Source of the DNA: Streptomyces sp. NBC_01264
Lineage (GTDB): Bacteria > Actinomycetota > Actinomycetes > Streptomycetales > Streptomycetaceae
Assembly: GCF_026340675.1 (NCBI RefSeq)
Contig: NZ_JAPEOX010000001.1
Coordinates: 124,001 to 188,000 of the forward strand
DNA length: 64,000 nt
Direction of reading: 5' to 3'
In this document: positions 26,210 to 44,100 of the stretch, in pieces
How the letters are laid out: each line of letters begins with the position of its first letter
Position numbering within the stretch: the stretch's first letter is position 1
Program-made: the position numbers and the translations under genes
The notes under the pieces: generated by a model
What the model was told of the DNA's origin: nothing
The model's input: the letters and a program-made list of their open reading frames with translations, nothing else
The model's database searches: none

Positions 26210-27688
26210 GTGTCTTCCTCCGCGCTCGACAACGAGCCAGAGCACACCACCCGGCACTCGAACCACCCAGCACCCCACCCCCCGAAAATGGCCCTGGCGG
26301 CCTGGATCGCGCTCCTGGTGCTGCTGACCGCCGAGCTGATGAACATGCTCGACCAGTCGGTCGTCCTGACCGCGCTGCCGGCCATCCAGGAGTCGACCGG
26401 TGCCGGATCGGTCGCGGTGCAGTGGCTGACCACCGCCTATTCCCTCCCTGTCGCCGTCGGGCTGATCACCGGCGGACGGCTCGGTGACATCTACGGCCGC
26501 CGCAGGATCCTGCTCATCGGCACCGTCGTGTTCACCGCCGCCTCCCTGCTGTGCGCACTGGCCACCGGCCCGGGCGTGCTGATCGGCGCCCGCCTGCTCC
26601 AGGGCGTCGGCGTGGCCGTGATGATCCCGCAGGTCCTGGCGACCATGCACGTCACCTTCGAAGGCCACAATCGCAGCAAGGCATTCGGCCTGTACGGGGC
26701 CGTCCTGGCCATCGCCAACGTCCTGGGCCCGGTCCTGGGCGGCGTACTCACCCAGGCCGACCTGTTCGGGCTGTCCTGGCGGCCGATCTTCCTGGTCAAC
26801 GTGCCCGTCGGGCTGGCCGTACTCCTCCTCGGACGCACATTCATCCCCGAGTCGACCCTCCGCAAGGCCGACCGCCTCGACCTGGCCGGCATGCTGCTGT
26901 CCGGCCTGGCCATCGTCCTGATCCTCTTCCCGCTCACCGAGGGCCACGCCCACCGATGGCCGCTGTGGTGCTTCGCCATGCTCGCCGCCGGCGTCCTGGT
27001 CCTCGGCGTCTGCCTGCGCCACCAGCGGCGCAGGCAGGACAACGCCCCGCTGGTGACCCTGTCCCTCTTCCGGGTCAGGCAGTTCTCCGGGGGCATGGCC
27101 GCGGACCTGATGCACGGCCTGCTGTGCGGCCTGTTCTTCATGACCTGGACGCTGTACCTGCAGCGCGGACTGGGACTGAGCCCGCTGGAGGCGGCCGTGG
27201 CCTTCGTGCTGCTCTCCGTGGGAGAACTGGGCGGCGCGACCATCGCGGCGAAGACCGCAGGACGTTTCGCCCGCCGTCTGCCGCAGGCCGGAGCCCTCAT
27301 CGCGACCGCTGCGATGTCCGCCTACGGGCTCCAGACCGGCAGCCACCAGGCCGATCTGACCCTGCTGGCGATGACCCCTCCGGTGGTGCTGATCGGCTTC
27401 GGCCTGGGCATGGTCTCCGGCCCGCTCGCCGATCTGTCGCTGGCCGGGGTCCCGCACGAGGACGCCGGCTCGGCCTCGGGCCTGTTCAACACCGCCATTC
27501 ACCTGGGCATCGCGCTGGGCACCGCGCTCACCGCCGTGGTGTTCTTCGCCATCACCGGCGGCTCCCCCGACGGCGCGGCCAACCGCGACGCGTTCGTCAC
27601 CGTGCTGTGGTGGGTCTGCGGCCTCCTCGCCCTGATGTGGGCCCTGATGTTCTGCCTCCCCAAACAGGCCGACAACCAGGCCCACTGA
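26210..27688 (+). CDS. MFS drug exporter, DHA2 (14-TMS) family
   Basis: A 492-residue integral membrane protein. The first helices (LAAWIALLVLLTAELMNMLD) carry the DHA2 motif LDQSVVLTALPAIQ. Motif A is GRLGDIYGRRRIL, and motif C-like glycine-rich helices follow (AIANVLGPVLGGVL). About 14 transmembrane segments can be counted. The role is proton-driven export of a small molecule, with streptomycete antibiotic exporters as nearest type. GTG 26210 is preferred (AGGAG at 26196-26200) over an ATG further upstream. It is flanked by IS3 elements with a PPOX flavoprotein and an Fe/2OG dioxygenase downstream. The cargo compound is unknown. Confidence 0.9.
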   Translation: MSSSALDNEPEHTTRHSNHPAPHPPKMALAAWIALLVLLTAELMNMLDQSVVLTALPAIQESTGAGSVAVQWLTTAYSLPVAVGLITGGRLGDIYGRRRILLIGTVVFTAASLLCALATGPGVLIGARLLQGVGVAVMIPQVLATMHVTFEGHNRSKAFGLYGAVLAIANVLGPVLGGVLTQADLFGLSWRPIFLVNVPVGLAVLLLGRTFIPESTLRKADRLDLAGMLLSGLAIVLILFPLTEGHAHRWPLWCFAMLAAGVLVLGVCLRHQRRRQDNAPLVTLSLFRVRQFSGGMAADLMHGLLCGLFFMTWTLYLQRGLGLSPLEAAVAFVLLSVGELGGATIAAKTAGRFARRLPQAGALIATAAMSAYGLQTGSHQADLTLLAMTPPVVLIGFGLGMVSGPLADLSLAGVPHEDAGSASGLFNTAIHLGIALGTALTAVVFFAITGGSPDGAANRDAFVTVLWWVCGLLALMWALMFCLPKQADNQAH

Positions 27689-27701
27689 GCCACCCCCAGA
27701 T

Positions 27702-27723
27702 CCCGGCCGGCACATCGGCCGGG
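27702..27723. terminator. short GC hairpin after exporter
   Basis: Arms CCCGGCCG and CGGCCGGG with a 6-base loop begin 14 bases after the exporter stop codon. The stem is short, so this is a weaker call than the other hairpins. Confidence 0.4.
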
Positions 27724-27733
27724 ACCCGGGCCC

Positions 27734-27898
27734 TCAGCCGTCCTCGACCTCGGCGGCGGCACCGGGGTCCCGGAAGGGACCTCCGTGCGGCGGTTCGTGA
27801 GTCTTCAGCTCGATGGTGGCCTCGTCGGTGGGCCGCATCGGCTTGAGTTCGCGGCGGATGCGTGCCTGGTCGGCGATCACGAGTACATCGCGGGCGTC
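27734..27898 (-). pseudogene. IS110-family transposase fragment
   Basis: The minus-strand frame reads DARDVLVIADQARIRRELKP, MRPTDEATIELK, resembling the RuvC-like domain segment (ARVIADQARMRRDL) of IS110 transposases, before turning into unrelated sequence and a stop. About 55 codons; clearly a remnant. Confidence 0.45.
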
Positions 27899-28088
27899 GG
27901 TCTCTCCCTCGCCTCGGTATCCGTCGTTGGCCCGAAGCGGCCGGCCGGGGCCGGGCCTGGTGGGTTTCGGTGCACCGGCTGGCGTGCCCGTCTTCGCGCG
28001 CAGGTTCCTGAACCCCCGGCGGATCCGGGCCAGCGTGGGTTTTCTCAGTTCTAGCTGTCGCGCCGCGCATGGTTGCTAGCTTCACAGA

Positions 28089-28538
28089 ATGACTGCTGTG
28101 ACATTCGACGATGCTGTCCGAGCCCGGCTACAAGCCCCCAACATCTGGTACGTCGGCACCGTGTTCGCCGACGGAGCACCTCAGGTCAGCCCGATGTGGG
28201 TGGATCTGGAGGGTGAGCGGGAGCTGACGTTCACCACCTCAGTGGGCCGGGTGAAGGAGGAAAACCTGCGCCTCGACCCCCGCGTCTATCTGTCGCACGC
28301 GGACGCCACCAAGCCCCTCGACCGAGTGCAAATCAGCGGTGTCGTAGCCCGGTTCATCAACGGTCAAGAGGCACACGATCGGATGGACCAGCTGGCCCGC
28401 AAGTACCTGGGCAAAGAGCGCTACGAATGGCTCATGCCGGGGGAACAGCGAGTTTCGGTGATCGTGCGCCCACTCAAGGTGCGGCACATCGTAGGGGTGG
28501 AGCGGTTCCGGCCCGGCGGCCCCGTCCCTACTCCCTGA
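28089..28538 (+). CDS. PPOX-class F420/flavin-dependent oxidoreductase
   Basis: A 149-residue split beta-barrel protein. APNIWYVGTVFADGAPQVSP followed by MWVDLEGERELTFTTSVGRV and a DPRVYLS strand is the pattern of the pyridoxamine-phosphate-oxidase-like F420-dependent enzymes common in actinomycetes. The product probably binds F420 or FMN as a homodimer and reduces a small substrate, or is a deazaflavin-binding protein. The start is ATG 28089. The 195-bp gap to the dioxygenase argues against tight coupling. The substrate is unknown. Confidence 0.85.
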   Translation: MTAVTFDDAVRARLQAPNIWYVGTVFADGAPQVSPMWVDLEGERELTFTTSVGRVKEENLRLDPRVYLSHADATKPLDRVQISGVVARFINGQEAHDRMDQLARKYLGKERYEWLMPGEQRVSVIVRPLKVRHIVGVERFRPGGPVPTP

Positions 28539-28733
28539 ATGACTGGTAGACCGGTGCTGGCGGGCCTTCTTCCGCTGGGCCTGGCTCGTCATGGCCGCAC
28601 ACGCGCAGCTCCGTCTCTCCCGTCCGGCCGCGCGAGATGTCCACCGGGCGGATCGGCGCGGCTCAGGGTGTGCGTAAGGTCGGCACGAGCCGTGGGCGCC
28701 ACGCTCCGGGTGGTGACCTTGTGGGAGGAAGAC

Positions 28734-29561
28734 GTGGAGACTGATACCCGGCGACGGTCGCACTCTGATGCGGGTGCTCTGGGTGACAGGTTGAACGGTC
28801 TGCGCGAGCGCGGGTTCGCCCGCTACGGCGCGGAGCAACTCGGTATCGTCCCGACCGGCTCCACGGCGAGGGACTTGGCCGGGATCGGGGAGGTCTGCAC
28901 GGCTCTGCCACCCGACCCGTACGCGCCGGGAACGAATCGGTTCCGCCGGTACTCCCACGCCGTGTACCTGCCGTGGAAGGACGAACTGTCCTGGATTCCG
29001 GGAACCCCCGACCCCGTGCACGGTACGGTCACCGACTTCTCCCAGGGCGATGACGACCCTACCCACCCGCGGACAGGGCGCGTGCTCCCCGGCATCCCCG
29101 AGGCGCTGCGCGGCAACGCTCTGCTGCTGCGACTCCTGCGCTGGGACATCGACCAGGTGCTGTCGCTGAAGGATCTGGGGAGACGGCCGCTGTGGGCCGG
29201 TGTCCACCTGATCAGGCTCGGCGTCGACCATCTCGGTCAGGACGCCGTTTCCTCCCCGGACTGCCTGCACCAGGACGGAGGTTCGGCCAGCACGTTCACT
29301 TTCGCTCACCTGATCAGCCGTACCAACGTCACCGGCGGGCAGAACGTCATCGCCACGCCGGGCAGTGCGGGCCTGCAACCCGAGGACCCGTGGACGGACA
29401 TCCACGCGCGCTTCACCCTCACCGACCCACTGGACGGGTACGCCGTCCACGACCACAAGGTCAGCCACTACGTCGGCCCGGTCCGAGCGGGCTCCGAGCC
29501 CGGGCCGGGCGAACGGTCCATCCTCATCATCGGCATCGCCCCGTACGTCCCCCAGCTGTGA
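28734..29561 (+). CDS. 2-oxoglutarate/Fe(II) dioxygenase, amino-acid hydroxylase type
   Basis: This 275-residue protein fits the 2OG-Fe dioxygenase family (PF10014) typified by L-isoleucine 4-hydroxylase. The facial triad is H-x-D in CLHQDGGSASTFTF (about residues 180-193) with the distal His in AVHDHKVSHYVGPV (about 245-258). The region RTNVTGGQNVI is also characteristic. Such enzymes hydroxylate free amino acids, often as precursors for peptide natural products. GTG 28734 is selected because GGAGGAAGAC precedes it and homology begins soon after. It lies between two IS3 copies, 3.7 kb upstream of the NRPS cluster, so supplying a hydroxylated monomer is a reasonable but unproven idea. Confidence 0.82.
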   Translation: METDTRRRSHSDAGALGDRLNGLRERGFARYGAEQLGIVPTGSTARDLAGIGEVCTALPPDPYAPGTNRFRRYSHAVYLPWKDELSWIPGTPDPVHGTVTDFSQGDDDPTHPRTGRVLPGIPEALRGNALLLRLLRWDIDQVLSLKDLGRRPLWAGVHLIRLGVDHLGQDAVSSPDCLHQDGGSASTFTFAHLISRTNVTGGQNVIATPGSAGLQPEDPWTDIHARFTLTDPLDGYAVHDHKVSHYVGPVRAGSEPGPGERSILIIGIAPYVPQL

Positions 29562-29734
29562 CATCGCCCCCACTACAGTTTTGGTTGCCCCGCAAGGGGG
29601 CGCCCGACCTCCGGAGTTGGCATGCCTTTCTCTCCCCGTCGTTGATGGTTTGCGAGGTGGTGTCACCGGCTCCGGAAGTATCGACAGACCGCTGATCAGG
29701 GTGAAGTTCCCCCCTGAACCTGGACAGCGGGTGG

Positions 29735-30571
29735 TTACGCTGCGGGGGTGAGGTCGTGGGTCGCCAGCGCTCTGGTTTCGAGTGGGGTGACGTAGCCATA
29801 CACGGGGTGCTTGCGCAGCCGCGTGCGGTTGTATTCGGCCTCGATGAAGCGGAAGACGTCGGCGCGGGCCGCCTCGTGGGACTCCCAGACGGTGGTCCCG
29901 ATCTCCGCTTTCAGCAATCCGAAAAAGCTTTCGGCTGCGGCGTTATCGTAACATGAGCCCGTTCTGCCCATGCTCTGTCTCAGGTTCAACTCCCATATGA
30001 GCGTGCGGTATTCGCCTGATGTGTATTCAGATCCGCGGTCCGAGTGGGCGATACAGCCCGGCTTGAGGGCGCCGCGGCCGGCGGCCATTTTCAGGGCGCC
30101 GGTGACGAGCTCGGCGCGGTGGTGGTCGGCCATCGCGTACCCGATCACCTCGCGAGTGGCCAGGTCGATGACGGTCGCCAGATACCACCAGCCGGCGAGC
30201 GTCGGCAGGTACGTGATGTCCGAGACCAGCTTCGTGCCCGGCTCAGCCGCGGTGAAGTCGCGTCCGACCAGGTCCGGGGAGGGTGCCGCCCTGCGGTCTG
30301 CCTTGGTGAGGTTTCGGCGCTTGCGGCGGGTAATCCCGCGGATGTCGTGCTCGCGCATCAGCCGCTCGACCTTCTTCCGGTTGACCCTCCGGCCCTTTCG
30401 GCGCAGGGCCGCGGTGATCCTCGGGGCGCCGTAGGCACGACGGGATTCCTCGTGGACCTGCCGGATCTCGGCCACCAGCTCGTCCTCCTCGCGCGCTGTG
30501 ACGGCGGCGGCCGGACGGGCGGCGAGGTAGGCGTAGTAGCCGGAGCGGGAGATCTCCAGGGCCCGGCACAA
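29735..30571 (-). CDS. IS3-family transposase orfB, copy 2
   Basis: Identical to the orfB at 24524-25360 apart from FIEAEYNRTR (Ala) in place of FIEVEYNRTR (Val). All three catalytic regions are intact. It is expected to be expressed as an OrfAB fusion by the same -1 frameshift. Confidence 0.9.
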   Translation of the reverse strand: MCRALEISRSGYYAYLAARPAAAVTAREEDELVAEIRQVHEESRRAYGAPRITAALRRKGRRVNRKKVERLMREHDIRGITRRKRRNLTKADRRAAPSPDLVGRDFTAAEPGTKLVSDITYLPTLAGWWYLATVIDLATREVIGYAMADHHRAELVTGALKMAAGRGALKPGCIAHSDRGSEYTSGEYRTLIWELNLRQSMGRTGSCYDNAAAESFFGLLKAEIGTTVWESHEAARADVFRFIEAEYNRTRLRKHPVYGYVTPLETRALATHDLTPAA

Positions 30572-30648
30572 CAGCGAGACACTGTAGCCGTCAGGGCGTT
30601 CGGGGCCGGCCTTCTCCGCGTCGACGAACGCGTAGCGCGTGGCTGCGT

Positions 30649-30954
30649 CTACTTCGTCTTGCGGTTCGCGAAGAAGGCGGTCGCTTTTCCCAGTACCTCG
30701 ATGGTCTGTTCCATCTCGCGGACCTTGCGGCGCAGGCGCGCCAGCTCCTCGCGCTCGGCCGTGGTCAGCGCGCCCGCCGGCCCCTGGCCGCGGTCGGTCT
30801 TGTCCTGGTTGACCCAGTTACGCAGTCCCTCGGGGCTCACGCCAATCTCCCGGGCGACCTCGGTGACCGTCTTGCCCGACGAGTGCACCAGGGCCACCGC
30901 GTCGCGCTTGAACTCGGCCGTGTACCGCTTGCTCGTGTTGCTCTTCTTGCTCAC
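30649..30954 (-). CDS. IS3-family transposase orfA, copy 2
   Basis: The same 101-residue HTH plus leucine-zipper protein as encoded at 25438-25743, with no amino-acid difference. Confidence 0.9.
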   Translation of the reverse strand: MSKKSNTSKRYTAEFKRDAVALVHSSGKTVTEVAREIGVSPEGLRNWVNQDKTDRGQGPAGALTTAEREELARLRRKVREMEQTIEVLGKATAFFANRKTK

Positions 30955-31024
30955 TACCTGGGACTGCTTCCTCCGGGACTGTCCGTCCCAGTATCAGGCT
31001 GTCCAGCTCAGAGGGGGAACTTCA

Positions 31025-31562
31025 TGGGCATGGTCACCGGCCTTTCCGAAGGTCGGGAGGCTCTTCGTCATGTGGATGTGGCGATCGATGCCGTGGGACG
31101 CCGGGCGACAGGGACGACCGGAGGACGCACGTGATCCGTCCATTTCTCTGTACATGAGCAGACGCTATCCACCGGCCCGGCAGTACGGGCGCCGTCGCCT
31201 GTTCGGGCCAGAGCACATGGTCCAGGGTGTGTCGCCAAACCAGTCCCAACGGCCCCGCTCGCCGGCACACGAGTCTCCTACCCCGCTAACCCGGCGGATG
31301 TCGGCACTCGAGGGGTCACGCCCTCGCCCACGGCAGGGTGTTCGGGTGGCGAGCGGGGATCGCTGTGTCCGCCGAGCCGTAGTCGCAGCGTGGCCATCGT
31401 GTCCGCGGACGCCGGACTGGCACGCTGATCGGCGGAGCCCGCCCGGGTCCTCCTTCGCGCGTCGGCCGGGGTGGCCGCCGCCCCGGCCGTCCTTACAGAG
31501 GGATTTAGGGTCCAGCGTCCAAGACGGTCCGGCAGCGAACGCGTCTGATCCCTCCGCTGCGT
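31025..31562. other. gene-poor flank, nothing recognised
   Basis: About 540 bp right of IS3 copy 2. The open frames are uninterpretable and no RNA gene or inverted repeat of note was seen. Confidence 0.45.
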
Positions 31563-31877
31563 CTAGCCGGTGATCACACCGGGAGGGGGCGGAGGCAGCG
31601 GGGGCGTGCTGGGGAAGGCCGGAGTTCCCCCAGCCGGCGAACCCGCCCGCCCGCCCGAGGTGCTTCCGTAGAACGCGTCCGCGATGGCGGTCAGCGCGGG
31701 GGCAACCCCGGGAGGCATCTCGTTGACAGTGCCCGACGCCGGGAAACCGAACGAGAGCATCAACTGCTTCAGGGCCACCACCATGGGTGCGGGAAGCCTG
31801 TCCAGCGCGGCGATGATCTGCTCGCCCGCGGGAATGCCGTCCGAGGAGACATTCCCCGTCTGCGTGTCGTCTGCCAT
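31563..31877 (-). CDS. small hypothetical protein with Pro-rich tail
   Basis: A 104-residue product starting MADDTQTGNVSSDGIPAGEQ. It has a helical middle (IIAALDRLPAPMVVALKQLM) and a Gly/Pro-rich C-terminus containing PPLPPPPPG. ATG 31877 is supported by GGAGGG about 8 bases upstream on the minus strand; the 17 codons further upstream are not needed. No family was recognised. The acidic N-terminus, short helical core and flexible tail could suit a structural or secretion-linked protein, but there is no direct evidence. It has no clear operon partner. Confidence 0.5.
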   Translation of the reverse strand: MADDTQTGNVSSDGIPAGEQIIAALDRLPAPMVVALKQLMLSFGFPASGTVNEMPPGVAPALTAIADAFYGSTSGGRAGSPAGGTPAFPSTPPLPPPPPGVITG

Positions 31878-32086
31878 CGTCTTCGCCCTCCAAAGGGGTA
31901 CACGGGTCGTTCCATCGCTTCTGCTCACTGGAGAGAGATCAATGCGGAAACGCAGCCGACTCGGCCTTGGACATGTTGCTCAAGTCGACCCAGCCCTCGG
32001 CCACACGACTGATGCGCCGGGCCCCGGGTATGGCTGGGAGCCGGCAGCGTGATCCGGCTGCAGGCGCAGTCGCTTCGTCAGGCCGG

Positions 32087-32272
32087 TCACCGGCCGGGCG
32101 CCTCGGCGAGGATCTGGTCGGCAGCCAAGTGCGGACATCCGCGGACGTGCCAGGTCACCGACAGCACACCGCCGGCAGCGAACAGCGTCCTCGCGTCGCC
32201 GTCCCGGTCCGTGGCCTTGCAGTGCGGGCAGACAACAACCCGCGGACGGGCAGCCTCGCGCACGGCCCTCAC
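32087..32272 (-). CDS. small zinc-binding hypothetical protein
   Basis: A 61-residue frame from GTG 32272 containing VVVCPHCKATDRDGDARTLF and VRGCPHLAADQIL. The CxxC and C-P-H could bind one zinc ion. No recognisable family; the short length makes the call uncertain. Confidence 0.4.
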   Translation of the reverse strand: MRAVREAARPRVVVCPHCKATDRDGDARTLFAAGGVLSVTWHVRGCPHLAADQILAEAPGR

Positions 32273-32490
32273 CCCTATCCCGACGGCACAACCGGTCCGC
32301 CGGCTCAGGCCAGAACTATCAAATCCGCAAGCGGTCTGCCCGCTTACTGGCGGGTGTGCGCCAAAATTTTCCCAGACCCCCTTTCAGCGGCCGGACGCTG
32401 CGCCGCTCCTTCGGACAACAACGCGCCCTGCAGTCGGCCGGACGCAGGCTGGACAGACGGCCGGGCAGAGGGTGGGCGGTCAGCGGGTCG

Positions 32491-32610
32491 TCACTCGCAG
32501 GCCACGCCGTCGCCGTCCCGGTCGAGGTGTGAGCCGTACCCGGCATCGCCACGCCGGATCGGCGCCGCGCCAGCATCCCGGACAGCCATGCAGTTCTGGT
32601 AGTGGACGCT
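32491..32610 (-). pseudogene. Excalibur calcium-binding domain remnant
   Basis: The frame reads VHYQNCMAVRDAGAAPIRRG then GYGSHLDRDGDGVACE and stop. This is a complete Excalibur motif with the DxDxDGxxCE signature, normally at the C-terminus of secreted or membrane proteins. The sequence upstream in frame is arginine-rich and not protein-like, so the parent protein is lost or frameshifted. Confidence 0.6.
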
Positions 32611-33185
32611 GCCACCATCCCCGCCCACGGAGCCCAAGCTCCCGGAAGGCCCCGCTGCCTGAAGACGGCCTGGAGACGGCAGGTGGATCGGCCGGGATCT
32701 ACGCCTGCCGTCATCGTCTCCAGGCAGCCTTCGCAGCGGCGACCGCTCACGCTCCTGACGACGCCCCAGCTGTGGGATAGACCACCCCGGCTCGCTCCGC
32801 GCATCACCACGGCGCGCGGCCCGCCTTCCCCGGCCTGTTCGAGCACCCCGTGAACCTGCTGGAGTGATCACCAGCCGGGCCGGGCGCCGGTCATTCCTGC
32901 CCCTGCGGCCTCGCTGATCGGACCCGGATCCAGCACGCCGACAGAAGGCGGCGAAGAACGCGGCTGATGCAAGGCACCTGGGGCCACCAGTCACGGGCCG
33001 GGGGCTCGGCCGAGCCGGCGAAGTCGAGCGCGATGACGACGTTTTCGGGGGATCCGGACACCGCGTTCTTGTCCCCGTAGAGGGCGTCGTCAGCCGCGGA
33101 GGTGGGGCGGTGAAGTGGTCACGCGAATGCGGTACCGGGGACTTTTCCGGGTGGATCGGGGCTCGTCAAGAGGCGTATTAGTGGG
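32611..33185. other. left border of NRPS cluster, no clear gene
   Basis: About 575 bp. A minus-strand frame near 33000-33110 (ALYGDKNAVSGSPENVVIAL) looks protein-like but lacks a start and a recognisable family. This marks the change from IS-rich DNA to continuous long biosynthetic genes. Confidence 0.4.
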
Positions 33186-33217
33186 ACTTTCGCGACCCTG
33201 CGGCCGTCGCGGAAAGT
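33186..33217. promoter_or_regulatory. imperfect inverted repeat upstream of NRPS-1
   Basis: ACTTTCGCGAC and GTCGCGGAAAGT form an 11-bp symmetry with one bulged G around a 10-base spacer, ending 53 bases before the NRPS-1 ATG. It is a candidate binding site for a cluster regulator. Confidence 0.35.
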
Positions 33218-33269
33218 GGCGTCACGTCGTCGTTGATCGACCGATCCGACTGAGGAGACTGACCACCGC

Positions 33270-41167
<7,898 letters not shown>

Positions 41168-41171
<4 letters not shown>

Positions 41172-44100
41172 CCACCCAGGAGAGCCTTCCCGCCGGCGTC
41201 GACAGCCGGCTGGCCGCCGCCCGCGAGCTGCTGCGGCGCCGTGTGCGCGCGGCGCTGGACGATTCGGCGGCCGGCCCGGTGACCGCCGCGTCCCCCATCA
41301 CGGGCACCGACGGCCACGGCCTCGCACCCGTCACACCCGTCGCACCCGTCGCCTCCTTCGCCCAGGAGCGGATGTGGCTGGTGGACCGGATGAGTAACGG
41401 CACCCCCGGCTATGCGATCCCCGAGGTCGTCCGGCTGCGCGGCCCCCTCCGGCCGGACCTGCTGCGCCGGAGCCTGACCGCCGTCGTAGCCCGCCACGCA
41501 CCGCTGCGCACCGTCTTCGAGGAGCGCGACGGCGCCCCGCACCCCGTGGTCCTGCCCGCACCGGAGGCCTTCCCGCTGCCGGTGCTCGATCTGGGCGAGC
41601 CCCCCCTCGCCGGACTGGAGGAGCGGGCCCGCGCCCTGGCCCGGGAGGAGGTCCGCAGACCCTTCGACCTGGCGACGGGCCCGCTGCTGCGCGCCCTGCT
41701 GATCCGGCTCGGCGCCGAGGACCACCTGCTGGTGCTGGTGGTCCACCACATCGCGACCGACGGCTGGTCCATGGGACTGCTCTGGCAGGAGCTCTCCGAG
41801 GGCTACGCGGCCCTGCTCGCGGACCGGCCGGTCCCGCGGGCGCCGCTCCCCCTCGACTACCAGGCGTACGCCCGTACCCAGCGCGAGCGGTTCGCGAGCG
41901 GTGCGATGAACGGGCAGCTGCGCTGGTGGGAGAAGTCCCTCGCGGGGCTGGAGCCCCTCGAACTGCCCGCGGACCGGCCCCGGCCCACCCGCCGCAGCGG
42001 CGATGGCGCGAGCCTGGACTTCGCCCTCGACGCCCGGCTCACCGCACGGCTGCGCGGGATCGCCGAGAGCAGCGGCGCCACCCTGTTCATGACCCTGCTG
42101 GCCGGCTTCCAGGCCACCCTGGCCCGCTTCTCCGGCCGCACCGACATCGCCGTCGGCACTCCGGTCGCCGGGCGCGACCGGGTGGAGCTGGAGCCCCTCG
42201 TCGGGTTCTTCGTCAACACCGTGGTGCTGCGCGCCGACCTGTCGGGCGATGTGGGGTTCCGCGAGCTGCTCGGCCGGGTCCGCCGGGCGACGGTGGACGC
42301 GTACGACCACCAGGAGGTGCCCTTCGACCGGCTTGTGGAGCACCTGAACCCCGAGCGCGTCGGCGACCGCAACCCGCTCGTGCAGGTGATGTTCGCGTCG
42401 GCGCCGGACGAGACCGCCGGGCTGCGGCTGCCGGGCCTGGACGCACAGGTCGTGCGGAGCGACTTCGGCGGATCCCTCTTCGACCTCGGCATCTTCGTCT
42501 CCGAGGGCGCCGAGACCTGCTCCGGCTCGCTCGTCTTCGACACCGACCTGTTCGACCGGGCCACCGCCGAACTCGTGCTCGGCCACTACCTGGAGCTGCT
42601 CGCCTCCGCCGCCGAGGAGCCCGACCGGCCGCTGGCCGAGCTGCTGCCCTCCGCCCCGACCGCGGCCCGGCTCGTCGCCGAGGGCCACGGCGCGGCCCGC
42701 CCCGACCTCGCCCCGGCCACCCTGGTCGAGCTGTTCGCCGAACAGGCCCGGCGCGCCCCCGCTGCCGAGGCCGTGGTCTGCGGCACCGACCGCCTGAGCT
42801 TCGCCGAACTCGACCGCCGGTCGGATGAGTTGGCGGCCCGGCTGGCCGCCGCCGGGGTGGTGCGCGAATCGCCGGTGGCCCTGCTGATGGAGCGCTCGGT
42901 CCACCTCCCGGTAGCGATCCTGGCCGTCCTGAAGGCCGGCGGGCTCTACGTGCCCCTCGGCGAGGGATTCCCCGTCACACGGCTGCACTGGATACTGGAG
43001 CGGACCGGCGCCCGCCTGCTGCTCGCCGACGCGGCGACGGCCGGCCACGAGGCCGTCCGTACCTCGCCGGTGCCGGTGCTCGACGCGGCGGCCCCGGTGG
43101 ACGGGGCCCCGGTGGACGGGGCCCGGGCCGCCGCGCCGGGTCCGTACCCGTCCTGCTCGCCGGACCAGTTGGCGTACGTGATGTACACCTCCGGTTCCAC
43201 GGGCGAGCCGAAGGGCATCGGCGTCACGCACGCCAACGTCGCGGCGCTCGCCCGGGACGCCTCCTTCGGCGCCGCGCACCGCCGGGTGCTGGCGCACTCC
43301 CCGCTCTCGTTCGACGCCTCGACCTACGAATTGTGGGTGCCGCTGCTCTCCGGCGGGCAGGTGGTCCTGGCGCCGCCCGGCCGGGTGGACACCGCGGCCC
43401 TGACCCGGCTGGTGCAGGAGCACCGGATCACCTCGCTGTTCCTCACGGCCGCCCTCTTCAACCTGGTGGTCGAGGAGTGCGTGGAGCTCCTGACGCACGT
43501 GCGGGAGGTGTGGACAGGCGGTGAGGCCGCCTCCCCGCACTCCTTCGCCCGGGCCCTGGAGCAGGCACCCGAGACCGTCCTCGTCAACGTCTACGGGCCC
43601 ACCGAGACGACGGTCTTCGCCACGCGGCACCGGCTGGACCCGCGCGCCGGAGCCGTCGTGGACGGCCGGATCCCCATCGGCACCGCACTGGACGACACCC
43701 GCCTCTACGTCCTGGACGAGCGCGGTCGCCCGGTGCCGCAGGGCGCCGTGGGCGAGCTGTGCATCGGCGGCACCGGAGTGGCCCGCGGCTACCTGGACCG
43801 GCCCGGCCTGACCGCGGGGCAGTTCACCCCCGACCCCTACGGCGTCCCGGGCGCCCGGATGTACCGGACGGGCGACCTCGCCCGGCGGCGCCCCGACGGG
43901 GCCGTCGACTACCTGGGCCGGAGCGACCAGCAGGTCAAGATCCGCGGCCATCGGATCGAGCCGGGCGAGATAGAGGCCCAGCTGACCCGCTGCCCGCAGG
44001 TCGGGCACGCCGCGGTCGTGGTCCGCGAGGACGTCCCCGGCGAGCAGCGGCTCGTCGCCTACGTGGTGCCCGCGGAGGGGCAGCGGGCCGAACCGGCCGA

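Larger units (their letters stand above)
29702..31024 (-). mobile_element. IS3-family element, copy 2 (1323 bp)
   Basis: Same length, ends and orientation as copy 1 at 24491-25813 and apparently identical except for one orfB base. The flanks (AGGG on the left, TGGG on the right) do not give a clean duplication, unlike copy 1. The two copies are direct repeats enclosing 3.9 kb, so recombination between them could delete the exporter-dioxygenase block. Confidence 0.92.

Noticed and set aside
24491..31024. Composite transposon made of the two IS3 copies.
   Set aside because: Copy 1 has its own GCTA duplication on both sides and the outer flanks of the pair do not match (GCTA versus TGGG). The copies look like separate insertions.
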